From NCBI GenBank assembly GCA_030141605.1, contig JAQGDQ010000099.1, forward strand, positions 265,194 through 329,193: a DNA stretch of 64,000 bases. The letters are read 5' to 3'. Positions 1 to 38,100 of this stretch are shown here, one piece after another. The first letter of the stretch is position 1. Each line of letters opens with the position of its first letter. The notes under the pieces were generated by a model. The model saw only the letters and a program-made list of their open reading frames with translations, was not told where the DNA came from and searched no databases. Made by a program: the position numbers and the translations under genes. The stretch is from Tubiluchus corallicola (taxonomy: Eukaryota > Priapulida > Priapulimorpha > Priapulimorphida > Tubiluchidae).

Positions 1-738
1 ACATCTTCTAGGTTTCTAGCAGCGTTCCACAAGAATCTATACCGGGTCCCGTTTTATTCCTACTCTTTGCCAATGATTTGCCAGATTCAGTTGCTTCAGA
101 AATTAATATGTTTGCTGATGACACAAATGTCTATTATCGAGTTCTGACAATAGAAAATTCGGTACATTTACAAGAAGATTTATTTCATCTGGAAGCCTGG
201 ACAGATAAATGGTTATTACAGTTTAATGCATAAGTGTGTAGTGTTGCAGCTTAAAGCTCAAGTTTCATCACATTATTATTTGGCTGGCAGTGAGTTAACA
301 CACGTTTCAGAACATAAAGACCTAGGTGTAATTATACCTAATGATCTGAAGCCTGCTGTACATATCATCAACATTTGCAAGAAGGCAAATCAGATGATTG
401 GATTGATTAAAAGATGTTCTGTTAACCGGGATTCTAAGCAGGTGTTAACTCTCTAAAAAGCTTATGTGCGACCATTATTAATGCAGTATGGTCACCATCG
501 TTACAATTCAACATCAAGAGATTGCAGAAAGTTCAAGATGGGTGTCTGTGATTACGTTATGCAGCTGATTTGCGTCTTGAGATTTGTTCACTCCAACAGA
601 GAAGAGAAACAGCTGATCTGTATGAAGTATTCAAGGACATAAATGGAGACAACCGCGTTAGCTGTGATACACTATTTAAGGCTACAATTCTGCTGTCCAC
701 TCGCAGTCATTTTAAGAAACTGTATAGAATGTATACGT
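1..738 (+). mobile_element. Degenerate non-LTR retrotransposon (LINE) RT fragment, copy A
   Basis: Broken + strand frames read like the palm and C-terminal part of a LINE reverse transcriptase. An F-A-D-D-T catalytic-type motif lies near 112-127, followed by E-H-K-D-L-G-V-I-I near 310-340 and a C-terminal stretch ending in S-H-F-K-K-L-Y-R near 700-730. Several stops and frameshifts interrupt it, so it is a dead copy. The 5' end is cut by the window edge and the 3' end abuts another LINE piece near 739. The clade (CR1- or Jockey-like) is not resolved. Confidence 0.75.
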
Positions 739-2930
739 AAGGCCAGAAATAAGGTAACATCGACAGCGAGAACAGCAAACGGAACCTCTGCTACAAATCC
801 AAAAGTAATCCCAAAGCTTTTTGGGCCTACATAAACTCCAATATGATCAAAAAGGAGGGAGTGCAACCACTAAAAAGATCAGATGGAAGTATAGCAACTA
901 CGGAACAAGAAAGGGCTAATGAATTACAGAAAACTTTTCCTCTGTTTTTACACATGAAGATGTAACTAACATTCCTCAGTTGCCACCAATTACAGAACAC
1001 ATGCTTGATGTGCTTTATATAACAGAAATGGAATTACGTACTAAAATCAAATGCATGAAGGGAAACACTGCTTTGGGACCAGATGGCATATATGCTAGTG
1101 TTATAAAGAAGAACGAAGATTATCTAATTTATCCTATGCTATATATTATGAACCTAAGTTTGGCAACCGGTATTTTACCAACAAGCTGGAAGTGTCTGCT
1201 ATCTTTAAAAAGCGGATCGGGAACTTGCAAAAAATTATAGACCTATAAGCCTGATTTCGGTTGTTTGCAAACTGAAGGAAGGAATATTAAGGGGCAGGAT
1301 TTATGACCATCTTACAAATTCAATTTAATCAGCAATAAGCAGCACAGGTTCAGATCAGCAAGATCATGCATAACCAATGTTCTGCAAGCACTACAAGAAT
1401 GGGTAGAAACCCTTGATAATAACGGCGAAGCCGATGTAATTTACTATAATTTCCTCAAAGCATTTGATAGAGTTCTCCATTTAAGACTACTTAGTAAACT
1501 AAAAGCATACAGCATTTAAGGACATTTATTAACATGGATTGGAAATTTTCTTTGTGGGAGGAAACAATGCGTTATAGTCAATGGTCCACAATCAAACTGG
1601 ACGGATGTCATCGGTGGTATACCTCAGGGCAAGGTTTTAGGACCTATGTCATTCATGATCTACATCAATGATTTACCTGATGTCTTTACCTGTGGTACCA
1701 GCTTATTAGCAGATGATACAAAAATATATGATAAGGCTTATTGTCTCAATGACCATGAGCACTTGCAAAACAATATTGACTAAGCAGATAAATGGTGTCA
1801 CAAATGGCAAATGCATTTTAATAGCCATTTGCCTATTAACCCTTGGAAGACCAGATGTTTCAGATCGTAACTACGTAATGGCACAAGGACCTAGCAATGT
1901 AGAAATAGCAAATGTCACTGAGCAAAAAGACTTGGGCATCATTGTTTGATAACATGCTTAAATTTCAAAGCCACATTCATCATACTGTCAATAAAGCTCA
2001 CAGAGGGCTTAAGCTTATTAAGCGAAACTCCACTTATTTAGATGGGCCCATGATGATCCAATTGTACAAGTCAATGGTTAGACCAAATTTGGATTATGGC
2101 GATGTAATTTGGAATCCAGCAAGGCAAGATGTGATAAGAAAAATTGAATCTGTTCAACGTCGAGCTACTACTAGACTGGTACCAGTAGTTTCCGGATTGC
2201 GCTACTCTACGAGAGTAGGCTAGGGCTAACTACTTTAAAATATAGGCAGGACTTTATCCAAACATTCCACATCTTAAAAGTTTTGGTCACATTGATGCTA
2301 GCAAAATGTTTCCATCTCAGACTTATCATGGTACTAGAGGCCATCGGTACAAAATCAAGAAGACAGCAGCCTCCAATAGATGGAACAGAAAACGAGAGAT
2401 TTCTTTTAAGACATAAATATAAAATTCAAAAAAGATTGGACAGGTTTATAAGCTATTTATCAGCTTAACCTCTATCCTGCGATGGTAACAGTAACGCCGG
2501 TATAAACCTTATGCAAGAACTAATTGTAAAAGTTCATTTTTTTCACACCGTGTAGTGAACAAGTGGAGCAGTTTGCCAGAATGAGTGGTTAGTGCACCGA
2601 ATTTAAACCTTTTTAAGGAGAAATGGAGAGCTTCACGATAGTCATGCTTTAAGAAGCCAAAATTATTAGGAAAGAATTTATTTAGCATTTTAAACTACTC
2701 TACACAAACAAAGCAAAGCAGTTAAGAAATGTAATGAATTAGCATTCTGTACAAGACGGCGATAAGAATTTAAGTTTAAAAGATAAATTTCTAAAGCACT
2801 AAAATTAAATTTAATTAAATGTACACACCATAACATGTGCTTCGTCGAGCAGCTTTTCCGGAAGTTTGAGTTACCTTGTCTATTCGTAGCACAAAGTTTT
2901 TAATGATAATCCATAAAGGTAAATAAGCAA
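739..2930 (+). mobile_element. Degenerate non-LTR retrotransposon (LINE), linker-RT-3' end, copy B
   Basis: A second decayed LINE in the same orientation. Recognisable blocks in order are N-P-K-A-F-W-A-Y-I-N-S near 800-840 (endonuclease-RT linker), G-P-D-G-I near 1075-1095, G-I-P-Q-G-K-V-L-G-P near 1615-1650, and L-L-A-D-D-T-K-I-Y near 1700-1730, where the usual F-A-D-D reads L-A-D-D. Then come M-V-R-P-N-L-D-Y-G near 2070-2100 and V-N-K-W-S-S-L-P near 2560-2580. Stops and frameshifts separate the blocks. A run of AT-rich 3' sequence ends near 2930. It is non-functional. Confidence 0.8.
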
Positions 2931-3170
2931 ACAAACACGTTTAAATACCAATAACAGTTATCATTTCTGCTATTTTTTAAAGACAATGTTTTGTTGAGTT
3001 ACGTTTTTAGACACAACCAGAACGCAAAACACTATTTTTGACGACATTTGTCACGGCTGGTTCCCACGAAAGATGGCGATTTACTTGCCGGATCGTGCTT
3101 TTCTGCAAAAAATGTTGCATGACTAATTTCTGCGAATTTAATAATTATAGATTGCTAAAATATTTAACCA
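2931..3170 (+). promoter_or_regulatory. Putative LETM1 promoter and 5' UTR
   Basis: About 240 bp between LINE debris and the proposed LETM1 exon 1. It contains AAGATGGCG at 3070-3078, a YY1-like core often found just downstream of transcription starts of housekeeping genes. No TATA box is evident. Assignment rests on position and on this motif only. The ATG inside the motif opens a short upstream frame that ends after 17 codons. Confidence 0.35.
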
Positions 3171-27035
<23,865 letters not shown>

Positions 27036-27261
27036 ATGAGGAGTTGCTGCCATTTTGGCAGTTGGTTGTGATAGTAATGAATTTATTTATATCATTTATT
27101 TAAATGCAATTTCATTACACGCTGTGGTGAATGCATGGGAATGGTGTGTTCACACTAATACCATTGTGAATATAGCTTGATATAGTATAAAATGGAACAG
27201 TAGGATTATGTATGTAAGTATAAATAACGCTCAATGATAAATGGTAGCGGTGCTACGCATT

Positions 27262-27286
27262 AATAAAGAGAATTAGCATTAATAAA
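27262..27286 (+). terminator. LETM1 polyadenylation signal candidates
   Basis: Two AATAAA hexamers (27262-27267 and 27281-27286) lie about 230-250 bp after the stop. They are the first plausible poly(A) signals for LETM1. Confidence 0.55.
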
Positions 27287-28202
27287 GAGAATTTGCCTCT
27301 CAATGCTATTGTTAAAGCAAGACAGAGAGGAGCCTGAGACAGAAATCTGACCTTTTACGTTTTTAAAAGAGAAAACTTCAATGAAGCGATTCCGAATATT
27401 TCTTGCAAGTGTACCTGCAAGTTGGCAAAGAATTTCACATTGTGTGCAGCTTTTATTAGTGATGTCTGTCTGCTTGTAATGTAAGTTTATTAGTTTTGTT
27501 GTCTGCTTCGTTGGGCATTTGGTAGCTCTTTCAAAGGGCAATTCTAGAGGTAAATATACTTTCCATTATTTAAATACTTACTTATTCATATGAAAGATGG
27601 TGCCAGGAAAGCAGTGAATTAACAATGCAATTAGCTGATTAATTTGTTAAAAATCATGGATCTTTTACTTCAAATTTCTCATTTTCTTGTTTTCATATTG
27701 AATTTGATTTTATATCAATGAGGTGTTGTCCAAGAATTCACGTTCCTTTTAAAATTTTCATAAAAATTATTGTGGAAACAGAAATTAGGTACTGTTCTTA
27801 CCGATCACATAAACTACCATATGGTGAGCCTATAGGAGATACATTGATCATTGTAATAAATTTAAAGAGCTTCTGTTGGTTTATTAAATTTCGTAAAACT
27901 TAATGACACTTCAATACCATAGTTCAATTTCCTCAAGGTCCACTCTTTTGCAGAAAAGTTGCATGAACGTTACCTAAAAATGTGTGCTTCCCTCGTGTGA
28001 TATAATTAAGCTAAAGTGTAATAATGGAGAATGGTACAGAAGTTTGATTCACTGTGTATTGTGATTATGTAGTCAAATGCTATTTTCTTTTTGCAACGCC
28101 TTTGAAACTTTGAATCATGTTGTGTCGTTCTGGTGGCTGGTAAAGTGATTCTAGTGATGTAATGGTATAGCTTACCTAGTTCAATCTAACTGGTCATCTG
28201 AG

Positions 28203-28534
28203 CAGTGGCATAGCTAATAGGTGCGCAAGAGGATCAACCACTCCACCAGGCACATTTTCAAAATTGGCGCCTTCAACAACCTACCTTATCGCTTTATTTG
28301 ACCAATTTGCCTCTTGTGTTTTTGAAATGAGCGTGCATTTTCGCAACTCATTTGTCGAGGTTGATTGATTGAACCAAGGATCAAATTGTCCCAAATCTAA
28401 TTATTGTAATATATTCTTGTCGCATGTTGATACTGCCTGTTGCGGCATAAACAAATGTAATTGCTTCATGTGTCACGTTGCGTTTTTATGTGCTTGCTCC
28501 CCATAACTTTTGAACCTGGCTACGCATGCCCTTG
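28203..28534. mobile_element. hAT-like MITE
   Basis: Starts CAGTGGCATAGCTAATAGG and ends, inverted, CAAGGGCATGCGTAGCCAGG. The flanks CATCTGAG (28195-28202) and CATCTAAG (28535-28542) match at 7 of 8. Non-coding, 332 bp. The ends resemble CAGTGGCGTAGCCAGG-type hAT termini; the inverted match is imperfect. Confidence 0.65.
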
Positions 28535-29179
28535 CATCTAAGATAGGTTTACGAGTACATATAAGTACATAAATGACCAAGTTGTGTGCAATAAGAAGAT
28601 TTTTTTTGTTTTATGGTATTTGAAGTTAAATAGCACATTAGGTTAATAACAATAACTGCTTCTGCACTTGGTAGTTTGATTAATCAGACCTTTCTGTGTA
28701 GTGACACCTAGTTGCATCATTATAGAGTTGTGCATGCACCAATATGCTTTATTTAAGTGCACTTCATTAGTGGTCAGTCCTGCTGACCGTCACTGTATTG
28801 ATCTAGAATAGGCGCAATTTATTATAAAATTTCTGCTTTTGGGCATTAGTTTATTTTTTACTCATTTTGCAGGTATTAAATCAATTTTTTTAAACTATTA
28901 TCCCAAGACAAAGTAATGCTTACGTTGTTTATTAATGGATGGCGCCACGTGTTTATGCTACTTGTAGAATCTTTCAGTAAGCAAAATAAAAAGAGTATGT
29001 GTAGTGTAACCATCTGCATAAATTATAAGTAAACTATTAGAATGACTGAGAATACTATCTTGAAGTGCTGTATTTAGCCTTGGAATGTAGGTTTCTTGCC
29101 AATACTATCTAAAGTCTTGAGTAAAGAGAAGTATATTAAATCAAGTAGTTAGGCAGTTTGTTGTAGTTCTTGTGAACTA

Positions 29180-29485
29180 CATATAACACCATTATAGCAA
29201 ACATGGTTTGTTGCGTACACATCGGTAATGCGAACTTACAAAAAAGAACGAACTTTCATCAGTCATTTAATGAGTATAACAGCTTTGAATACAGTGTACT
29301 CTAAAAGCACTTTACATCATGTACGCAGTCACACATTTTTATACACTTATTATTAATACAAGTTTGCATGTCCATCAAGTAGTCATACACAGGATTTATT
29401 AGATGCGTATGATTTAAGAGAATCTCGGTTATAGAGTACTTTTTTCTGGGTCCCTAGCAGATTTTGCTATAATGATGTTATACTG
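29180..29485. mobile_element. TA-flanked MITE
   Basis: Termini CATATAACACCATTATAGCA and, inverted, CAGTATAACATCATTATAGC are bordered by TA on both sides (29178-29179, 29486-29487). 306 bp, no coding frame. Probably a Tc1/mariner (Tigger-like) derivative. Confidence 0.6.
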
Positions 29486-30552
29486 TAGCTAATACGTTCT
29501 TTAGCATTGTTTTCGTGATATTGCCGTGTTGTTGCACCGCCAGTCGATGGAGACAATGATGTAAACAAAATTACTTTTCACTTGCAGTTCGAATTAACGA
29601 CTCAATTAGAGAAAGACTAAGTGGATTGTAGTTTATTTTAATTACTGTCGTGTATGTAGGAAATAGATGTAAAATTAGTTTAATATATATAAATGAGTGA
29701 TATGTAATTGTATATGCTGCTATAAAGTTGTTTAGATATTAGTCTTTAGCATGTACCAGCGAAATAGATTGCAAAGATATACTTTGGTTTGCAGTTTTAG
29801 TTTGTGATCTTGTAGTACCTGCAGACTTCCTTTTGTGCAATTTAATGCTTTCATGATTTTTTTTGTTTAGCATCAAACTTGTCATATTACATTTTAAAAA
29901 ATATATTTCAATTTATGGTGGCAGGGACTGGTAAACAGGTTTTGATGCTTTTTCAATTCATATTTTTTCTACATCTCTCTCTCTTTCCTTCTTTCTCACC
30001 ATCTCTCTCGTTGTCTCATTTTTAAATTCATCTGTACGAAAACTGCGCCTTTTTTATCTATAACATAATAAACAACCTTGCTGTTAAACATAGAATTATG
30101 AAATAGGAAATAGGAACTTTGTGATTTAGTGCTATAAAAAGTCAGGAAACTTCACAGGAAACAAAATAGGGCTGTATGAAAGAGAGATTGCATGTTTTGC
30201 ATAAAGAACATTGTGAATGCTATAAAAGCTGCTTTACTTTTGGATTAAGCTTTACTTTAATGAATTACATGTAAAATAGTGTTGCTTAGGAAGTTACAAA
30301 TGACATCATTAGCGTGCAGTTTTCCTGAAACACAAATTTGATTTTGCTTATATAACTGAATCTGGATCAGAATAATAAACAAAACATTTCACAATAGCAA
30401 TTTGTTGCTTGGTTTGATTTCTTGTATGTCATGGACAGATACAGAGGTTTTTAAGTCAACTCCCACTGCTGAGTGTAGTCAAAAACATAATGATAATGCC
30501 ATATAAGTGGCTCTGATTGATATGTATTATTAGCATGCGATGTCGGGCCTAC

Positions 30553-30655
30553 TGCCCTTTGCTGAGTTGGACTGATGTCTTATATGGTAGGGAACGCGAT
30601 CTTTAATTCTGGTTCTGGTTTAATTTAAGGTTCTGGGTTCAAATCCTACTCACAA
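30553..30655 (+). repeat. tRNA-like (SINE) fragment
   Basis: A GCTGAGTTGGACTGATGTC A-box-like segment and GGGTTCAAATCC (B-box, 30635-30646) are spaced more widely than in a tRNA. It is probably a degenerate SINE head. Confidence 0.4.
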
Positions 30656-31996
30656 TATGGCAACTCCTTCCTGCTTCTTCAGTTAATTAGCCATTAGGTC
30701 GGTTGATGTGAAAAACGATGTTTTTCTTTTGTGCACTGAACTTGAATTTAACATGGTAAATTGAAACGAGCAACCTTTGGGTAACGTTAATACAGTTTTA
30801 TTTTAAATTCACAAAATAGATTTGTCACAGGCCATTCCAGCAATAATAATAAAAATAAAATAAAATAACGTATTTTTAACATCACCACTCAACAATACCT
30901 ATACAAGATTTATTTCGTGAATACACGAATTAGTTAACAGTATCCACACCACGTACCATTAGAACATTTATAATGTACAGAATATTTGTTTAATTACTAA
31001 CAGGAACAAGTTTCATTCGACATCTATAAACCAAACAGTTTCAATTCATCACAATTAAGCGGGTAACCGTTTCTCCATTAACCAACAAGCAAATTCACTG
31101 GCCTCTGAAGATCACACTGTGGCCCTTGACTGCCCCATTTAGTCAACATCAGTGGATGGCCAATGAACCAAACAGTTAGGCGGGATCACTAACAGGTTTA
31201 TACTCTATATAAATGCACTCAGCATATAACCCGATCACCAATAAAATGACAAAACAAATCTTAAAAACAAACTTTACTCAGAAGTACTTTCTACATTTCA
31301 TTTCCTTTGAACATCAAAAGCAGTGGATACAATTAGGTGGGCTCAGTAATAGAGATACATGTACTCAATAATGAAACGTGAAAACAGATTTCACTATAAA
31401 AAAGAGATGATTACACGAATAAGAACTCAATCTGCAGTCCAGTTGGTATTTGCACAGATTGAAGTTCAACTATAGTTAGTTAACTTTCACCAAAACTACA
31501 AAGTACAAACGATTTTTGCTGACTGAAGCAGAGAGACAAATTGCTAATCAGCAAGAATTTTTGTTGCATTGACAAAATTTCAACTGTCCATCTGGTTTTA
31601 ACTGGAAGAGCCACAGCCACTCAGCTTGAACTAAACAAGCAAGTCTCATAAATATTCTTTGAGGAATAATCTCCCATATGTGAAATGTCTATAACAAATA
31701 TATTTCCAATCTTTCTCTGCATATTGTGCACTATAAAAAGTGTTGTCAAACATGCCTTTCAACTTTACAATAAATTTTCACATTGTAAACATGCCAAGCT
31801 TGACAAAAATTAGAAACCACATACTACATCAGTTGGTATGGCAACTCTTAATTTCACTGCTGGTTTTTACTAGACTTGATGATGCTAAAGGGAGATGCTC
31901 AAACTGCCGAAATATGGAATGTTAATATTAATCATATTGTGCATTTTTTAAGCCGCATTCAGATCAGACCATAACACGATCGATCATCAACGAAGA

Positions 31997-32104
31997 CTAG
32001 CTTAGTTTACCCAGTTCTGCTTTCTTGAAGATTTCCGCCGCTGTGAAGATGCAAGAGTCGATTATTCCTGCCACGGTGAAAGTGCCGCCAACTATTGCGC
32101 AGAC
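31997..32104 (-). CDS. ERGIC1: ERGIC1 exon 9 (second membrane span, C-terminus)
   Basis: Encodes V-C-A-I-V-G-G-T-F-T-V-A-G-I-I-D-S-C-I-F-T followed by a short basic cytosolic tail K-K-A-E-L-G-K-L-S and TAG (31997-31999). The tail matches the family's K-K-x-x-L-G-K end. Confidence 0.97.
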   Translation of the reverse strand, partial: VCAIVGGTFTVAGIIDSCIFTAAEIFKKAELGKLS

Positions 32105-35100
32105 CTGAAAACAATCATTTTCATAACAACAGAATAAGTAAATGTAATGTTACAAAACAGTAACACAGAATGTGTAAGCTACTTGCACAAAAAAAACAAA
32201 CGAACCGCAGAGTAAGAAATGGTTTTATCATTGGCATTATTTTTAAAAATGCTGAAGCAAGAACGTTGTATCAACATTCTTAAAAAAAGAGCAGATTGAT
32301 CTGTTACGGGCCCAGGTGATGCTGGTCCTGATTTAGTTGCTTCATTGGATGCCATACAGCTTCACTGTGGTTGTGCGATAAAGGCTTAGTGTGATTGTAG
32401 TACAAGAGCGTTGTATATTAATATTACACGGTCTAAATTTAATATTCTCTAAAATTAACGACAATTTCGCTTTAAATTATTTAGCCTTTTCATATACGGT
32501 AACATCAAGTTGCATGCACATTATTTGTCCTGAATTATATTGTCCTTAACACACGGCTTTAGTTGTACTACTGACCCACTACAATGTTTAAATGTAATAC
32601 ATATCTTGTAAACACAGGTATTTTATTACAGAATTTGGCAACCTGAGCATCCGTTTTGTTATTGCCTTTCACTGGTCAATCTGCAGTTGTTTTGCTATTA
32701 GCGAATAAGTATAAAGTGAAACTCTAAGTATAAAGTTTAAATCTAATACAAATCTTACAAGTACAGGTATTTTATCACTTAATTTGGCAAACTGAGGATC
32801 TATCTTGTTATTAATATAGGTTGCAGTTGTTTGGCTATTAGCAAATAAGTATAAAAAGGCCCCATAAAAGAAGTGCAGGAGGACACTGTTAAAATTCAGC
32901 AAAATCTTCCATTGGAAATTCTTAACCTTTGCTCCACAAAAGTTCCCAAAATATGTTAAAATGCAGAACGGACACCCAACGTGAAAATCTCCCTTTTTTA
33001 CATTTCATCATATCGCACATCAGAAAACGCTCAAAGGCAGGGTCTACTTGAGTTGATACTGCGCCATAACTGGAGCCTGACTCATTATCAAGGATATACC
33101 TATAACATGAGCCACTGAACCAGCAGAGGTATTTGAGCATGTTCAGATGTATATACATCATCCGCTAAGAGGTAAGCAGTCAAGGTTTAAGAGTGATATT
33201 ATTTAGAGTCGGCATCGAACCCATATCAGTCATACAAACCACGGATGCCGTATCTACTCAGCCACAACCTCTTTTTGATGTCCCTGCTTAAAAAAGTAGC
33301 ACAGTAATGAATTTCCTTTGTTACCAGGGGCCAGTTGAATAACTACAATTCGTGAACGATTTTATGTGGCTGCCTGATGAGCAAAGAAAGTAAATTGACA
33401 AGATTCTTTGAAAAAGCAGGTTTCCAATAAACATACTATTTCTCATCAAGCAACGAAAATTCTTTTATTTAGCACGGTTAAGGAATTCAAATTGGAAAAA
33501 ACTATTACCGTGGTTAGGAAACTGTAAAATGGTTGTCGTTTTTCTGTGTATTTTACAGTGATGGGATTCAAATCATAACGGAACCAAATGGCTGGCATCA
33601 TTACATGTCCATGACCATAAGCCAAAAATTGCTGCAAAACATAAACAATTCATGCCTATGTAATATGAGCAAAATATAATTATAATTGTAAATAAAAGTT
33701 CTGGCAAACAAGCACAAAAATACTGCAGTAAGGTCTTTTTATATATAAGATTATTCAATATTTTTTATATTAAATCGAATGCTTTTATACAACTTGACAG
33801 AAGTACATTTAACATATTATAAGCGACAAACACCAATACATAAACATTGATAGAAATATCCCAAAATAAGAGCTTTTTACAATTTTTTATCAAGCTCGAC
33901 ATTTAGATAGCTGCGCTGTCTAGTACCGATCACCAGGAAATCCTGTTGCATCATGTACTGATAACTACCCAACACACTGATACAAATGTCCGATAATAAA
34001 AGAATTTTTTGTAATTTTTATTAACATTCCAGCTATTTTTAGAAGCTATTATTAGGCAGTCCTATCGTATTATAGTTACTAAACCTACACACTGATATAA
34101 ATATCCTATAATAAAGGACTTTTTTTATATTTTTTATTGAACACTACAAATTATCTTGTTGTGTATGAATACACTTACCCGATAAGCAAACGAATACTGA
34201 TATGAGTATTTCTTTCTGCCGCCAATATTTTCATATATTGCCGGAACTATTCTCATGACATATTCGTGTGATGCTAGTGCTATGATAAAAAAACAATTAC
34301 AAAAATGTTTTAGAGAATTGCAAAATGATAAAAAACACAAACAGCTACACGGAAGATTTAATAGGAAATGAAGAAGCACCTGAATATTACCACTGTTCTG
34401 CTATTCAGCAGGCAGACGTTCAGAGCCAAAATTTTGTTATATTTTGGCAGAATCTAAGCAGACTCTTGCCATGACATTTTGTAAGATCCAGAGAATCAAG
34501 ACTAAATTACATAGCTCAAGTACAATGAATTATAATTACAGAGATAGCAAAGATTCAATGTCAATTAAAGTGATTTATTATACGAATTTATAACTATCAG
34601 TACTGATATCTTTTTCAAAATGAGATCTAACATTCCTGATTCAGTCGCCAAGCAATTTAGAATTTTGGTTATTATTCGCTTTGTAAGTCAAATGCCTGTT
34701 TCAACTCTTTCAAATATTAATCACTAAACAACCAACTTACATCTATAATCAGCTAAATTTCAATCGTAATATGACCTCTCAGATCACTAGACAGCTAAAT
34801 TTACTTTTTATTCCTGCTGCAAAATCAAATTCTGGTGCAAGACGGTTTATAGTCAGGGGAAGCAAACATGACAATCAATATGCGACCATCAAAACCGAAT
34901 TAAATAAAATTACAAAATTTTAAATATTTAAAAAGAAACTCAGGGAATTACTTATAAATAGTTGTTAGTTACAATGTGTTCTATTTTCTTTTAACTGTAA
35001 TCAAGTTTTATAACTATTTTTTATGTAATATTAATTAGGATGTTTATTTTAGTTTTTTTTACTTTTACGTACTGTAAACTGTACAAAGAAAAACCTCATT

Positions 35101-38100
35101 CATGGGGACTGCACGTGTAATGTAAAAATAAATAATTAAAAAACTCTGCTTCCCAAATGTTTAAACAGGTCTTAATAACTCTTCTTCCTTCAGGCTTTGA
35201 TAATATCATGTAATGTTAGAGAGAAGTTCTTTACACAAAACAGAACAAATTTTACTGATAACTTGGCAAATCGGCCAGTTCCAAACCTTACACTGTCTGC
35301 CAGGAGTTTGCATTCTTGCTGGCTAGAATAAGCATAGAATCCTACCATTTTTATGTACAACTCTGAATGTGCAATATGCCAAAGACACATCAGAAGTGAC
35401 TAAGTAAACTCGCAAAAGCAAAATGGCAGGGTACGTGCTAATGTAAGGCAAAAGTGAAAAAGTCAGATTAGTGTCAGTATTCCTTTTTTTTTAACGTTAA
35501 AACCTGCTAGAATTGCAGTAATGGGCAATGGAGTAAATGTTTAGGCGAATGGATTAAGAGATTCCATATTGAAATTCTGGCCCAGACATTATTTTTTAAC
35601 ACTTTCATGTAAGATGTTGAGTTAACAAATCACTTTCACTCATTGTTGAACTTACGTACCTTGAGCTTCTCTTTTATCTGTGCTACCAAGAGGATTAAAA
35701 TCTCCAGGCACATGTGTCTCCTGAAATAAAAATAAATATACAATTGAAAACATTGCAACAACAGACCTTTTGGAATAATGGTTGTGAAACCAATATTTCA
35801 ATGTCACGACAACAAGGCTTCTGCGCGTTTCTCAACTGTCTACTGCAGTTATGATAGACTTGAAAAAACCAAAGACTCTGCTATTTGAACAGTAATCATC
35901 ATCCTAGATTAGGTTCCCAATTGAGTGACAGAGTTGCAGTTACGACAACATGATTCAAAAATGGTGGACCGTGTAGAAAATGTTTCATAAAACGAAATAT
36001 GGCAAAGGGCTTGATGGACCGTCAAGATGGTAATCTTCATGTGCAAGAGTAACTTGAATAAAACACATCAACTTAACAAGAAATGGTTGCATTGTTGATT
36101 TTCACAACTATGCACAGAAAAACATTCAACTTTGATGGGCAGCGAACATGCTAGTGTGAATGGCAAAAAACTGTTCACTGTCCGAGAGTTGGCAAGAGTT
36201 GAGTTACTGTCTAGCATGAATGCTTCTATGTTTTACTGTCAGCAGCTCTTGACACTTCTCACAGTTGGCAAGGCTTGTCTCTATTCACTGACTAGTTTCA
36301 CTCTCTATTCACTCTCTCTCTTCAGTTCTACATTGTTTGCACATTGTTACAAGATCGGTCGCAAAAATTTGATCGCGCTTACTGTCCAAAAGTAACCCAT
36401 AGCAGCTATTGCTCTGTAGTCTGAAACCACTTGCAAGTTTGTTAGTTTTCTCTAATCACTAACTCTCTAATCACAACGCATTGTTAGGTTTACCCACTAC
36501 CAGACGATCTGGAGCGTTTCACAACTTGGCATGCATAAATGACAGTAAAATCTGCATAAATTTTACAGCAGTGCTAATCTACTTCATAACAGCCAATCAG
36601 AATGACAGAAAGGAAGAGGAGAGACAAAGACATTGATAATTGAAAAAACACAATTAAAAACATTATCTAGGATACCATAGTTAATTGTTGACCACTTACA
36701 AAGGCAAAGAATTATGACATTTTACTAATTTAAACAAGAGACTCTGCTTTACACAAACTAATTTGTCATATAATAAATATAACTTACATATATGCTATCA
36801 CCAAAAGTTAGTTCATGTATAAAATGGCTCATATCAGGTTTCTCTGGCTGACTGCTGGCAGCGTGTGTAGAAACATGGAAATTACCAGGGACCTAATGTA
36901 ATAAACAAGCATCCTTAAATGTTTCACATATAGTAGTCCAGCATGATTAGTATGGCTGTATTTTCCTCTTAGCTGCAAGAGCGTAGAAAATTCATGCTTC
37001 AGTCACACTTCCGTCTTAAAACAGAAAGTGAGAATACAATCATGCCACGACCTGTACTCCTGTTGCAGCAGGAAGCAACTACTGTACATGTATAATCAGT
37101 GTACAGCGAAAGATAAAGAATGCATTTTTCTCCCTGACTTCATCATGGGCAAAGTAGCCCTAGTGAAGGACTATGAAAATGCAGTCAAGCAAGAAAACAT
37201 TGTTTTAAGCTATTGTCTCCCCACCTTTAAAAAAATGACTGCTTTGCAAAATTGCTCAGTATTCGTCCAACAGTAGGAGCAGACTACGATTCGCAATAAA
37301 TAAATTTGTTTTCTTGTTTACTATAAATTCTAGGCAAAAGTAACTGATATTTCCATTATAAGTTACAGCAAAACAGGAACTAGCTGGAGTTACAAATTAC
37401 TTCAAAAAGTTTATAACTCATTACAGCTACAGTTCCACAATTTTGCAGCTGTTATGCGTTGCAATTGTGAAAAGCATTTTAAATTTAAAAAAATCGTAAT
37501 CCGTAGTCCTAGCATAAAAATCTTCTATTTCTTCAGAAACAAACTGCAATACCTTGTTGATCAAGAAATTTGAAAAGAAATTGCAACCAATGTTTATTCC
37601 ATCAGAAATCGGATTCTTAAATGTATTTTCGATGAACCCAACTTCGTGCCTCCCGCCTTCATCCTGAATGTCTAAGCCAACCACTGTAAGAATAAAAATT
37701 ACCACAATTATTGGATACATCGGAACACCAAACTTGTAGGCGAATAACACAAGTTTTGCAATACCTGCACATATTAATACCCAGTAAATAGATGTGTCAT
37801 AACTATATGGAAACCATTCCAGGGAATTGTGTCAGTCAAAAGATATTAAAACCAGATACATACAATTGCACATGCACATCAGACATTAATATTTAACCAT
37901 CATATGCTGATACCTTTTCACACACTCACACACAGACACACGCACAAGCACGCACGCACACAAAAACACACGCACAAGCACGCACGCACACAAAAACACA
38001 CACACACATTCACTATACAGCTGACAAGATGAAAGTATACCGCTCACTCTACTTAACATTATTGACTACTGAGTCAATTGTAATGAAGAAAAATAGTATG

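Larger units (their letters stand above)
27290..31996. other. Intergenic DNA between convergent LETM1 and ERGIC1
   Basis: No gene is supported. It holds two small DNA elements (28203-28534, 29180-29485), a CT-rich run near 29970-30020 and a tRNA-like fragment (30553-30655). Part of 30.8-32.0 kb may be ERGIC1 3' UTR, with minus-strand AATAAA at 30909-30914 and 30797-30802. Confidence 0.6.
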
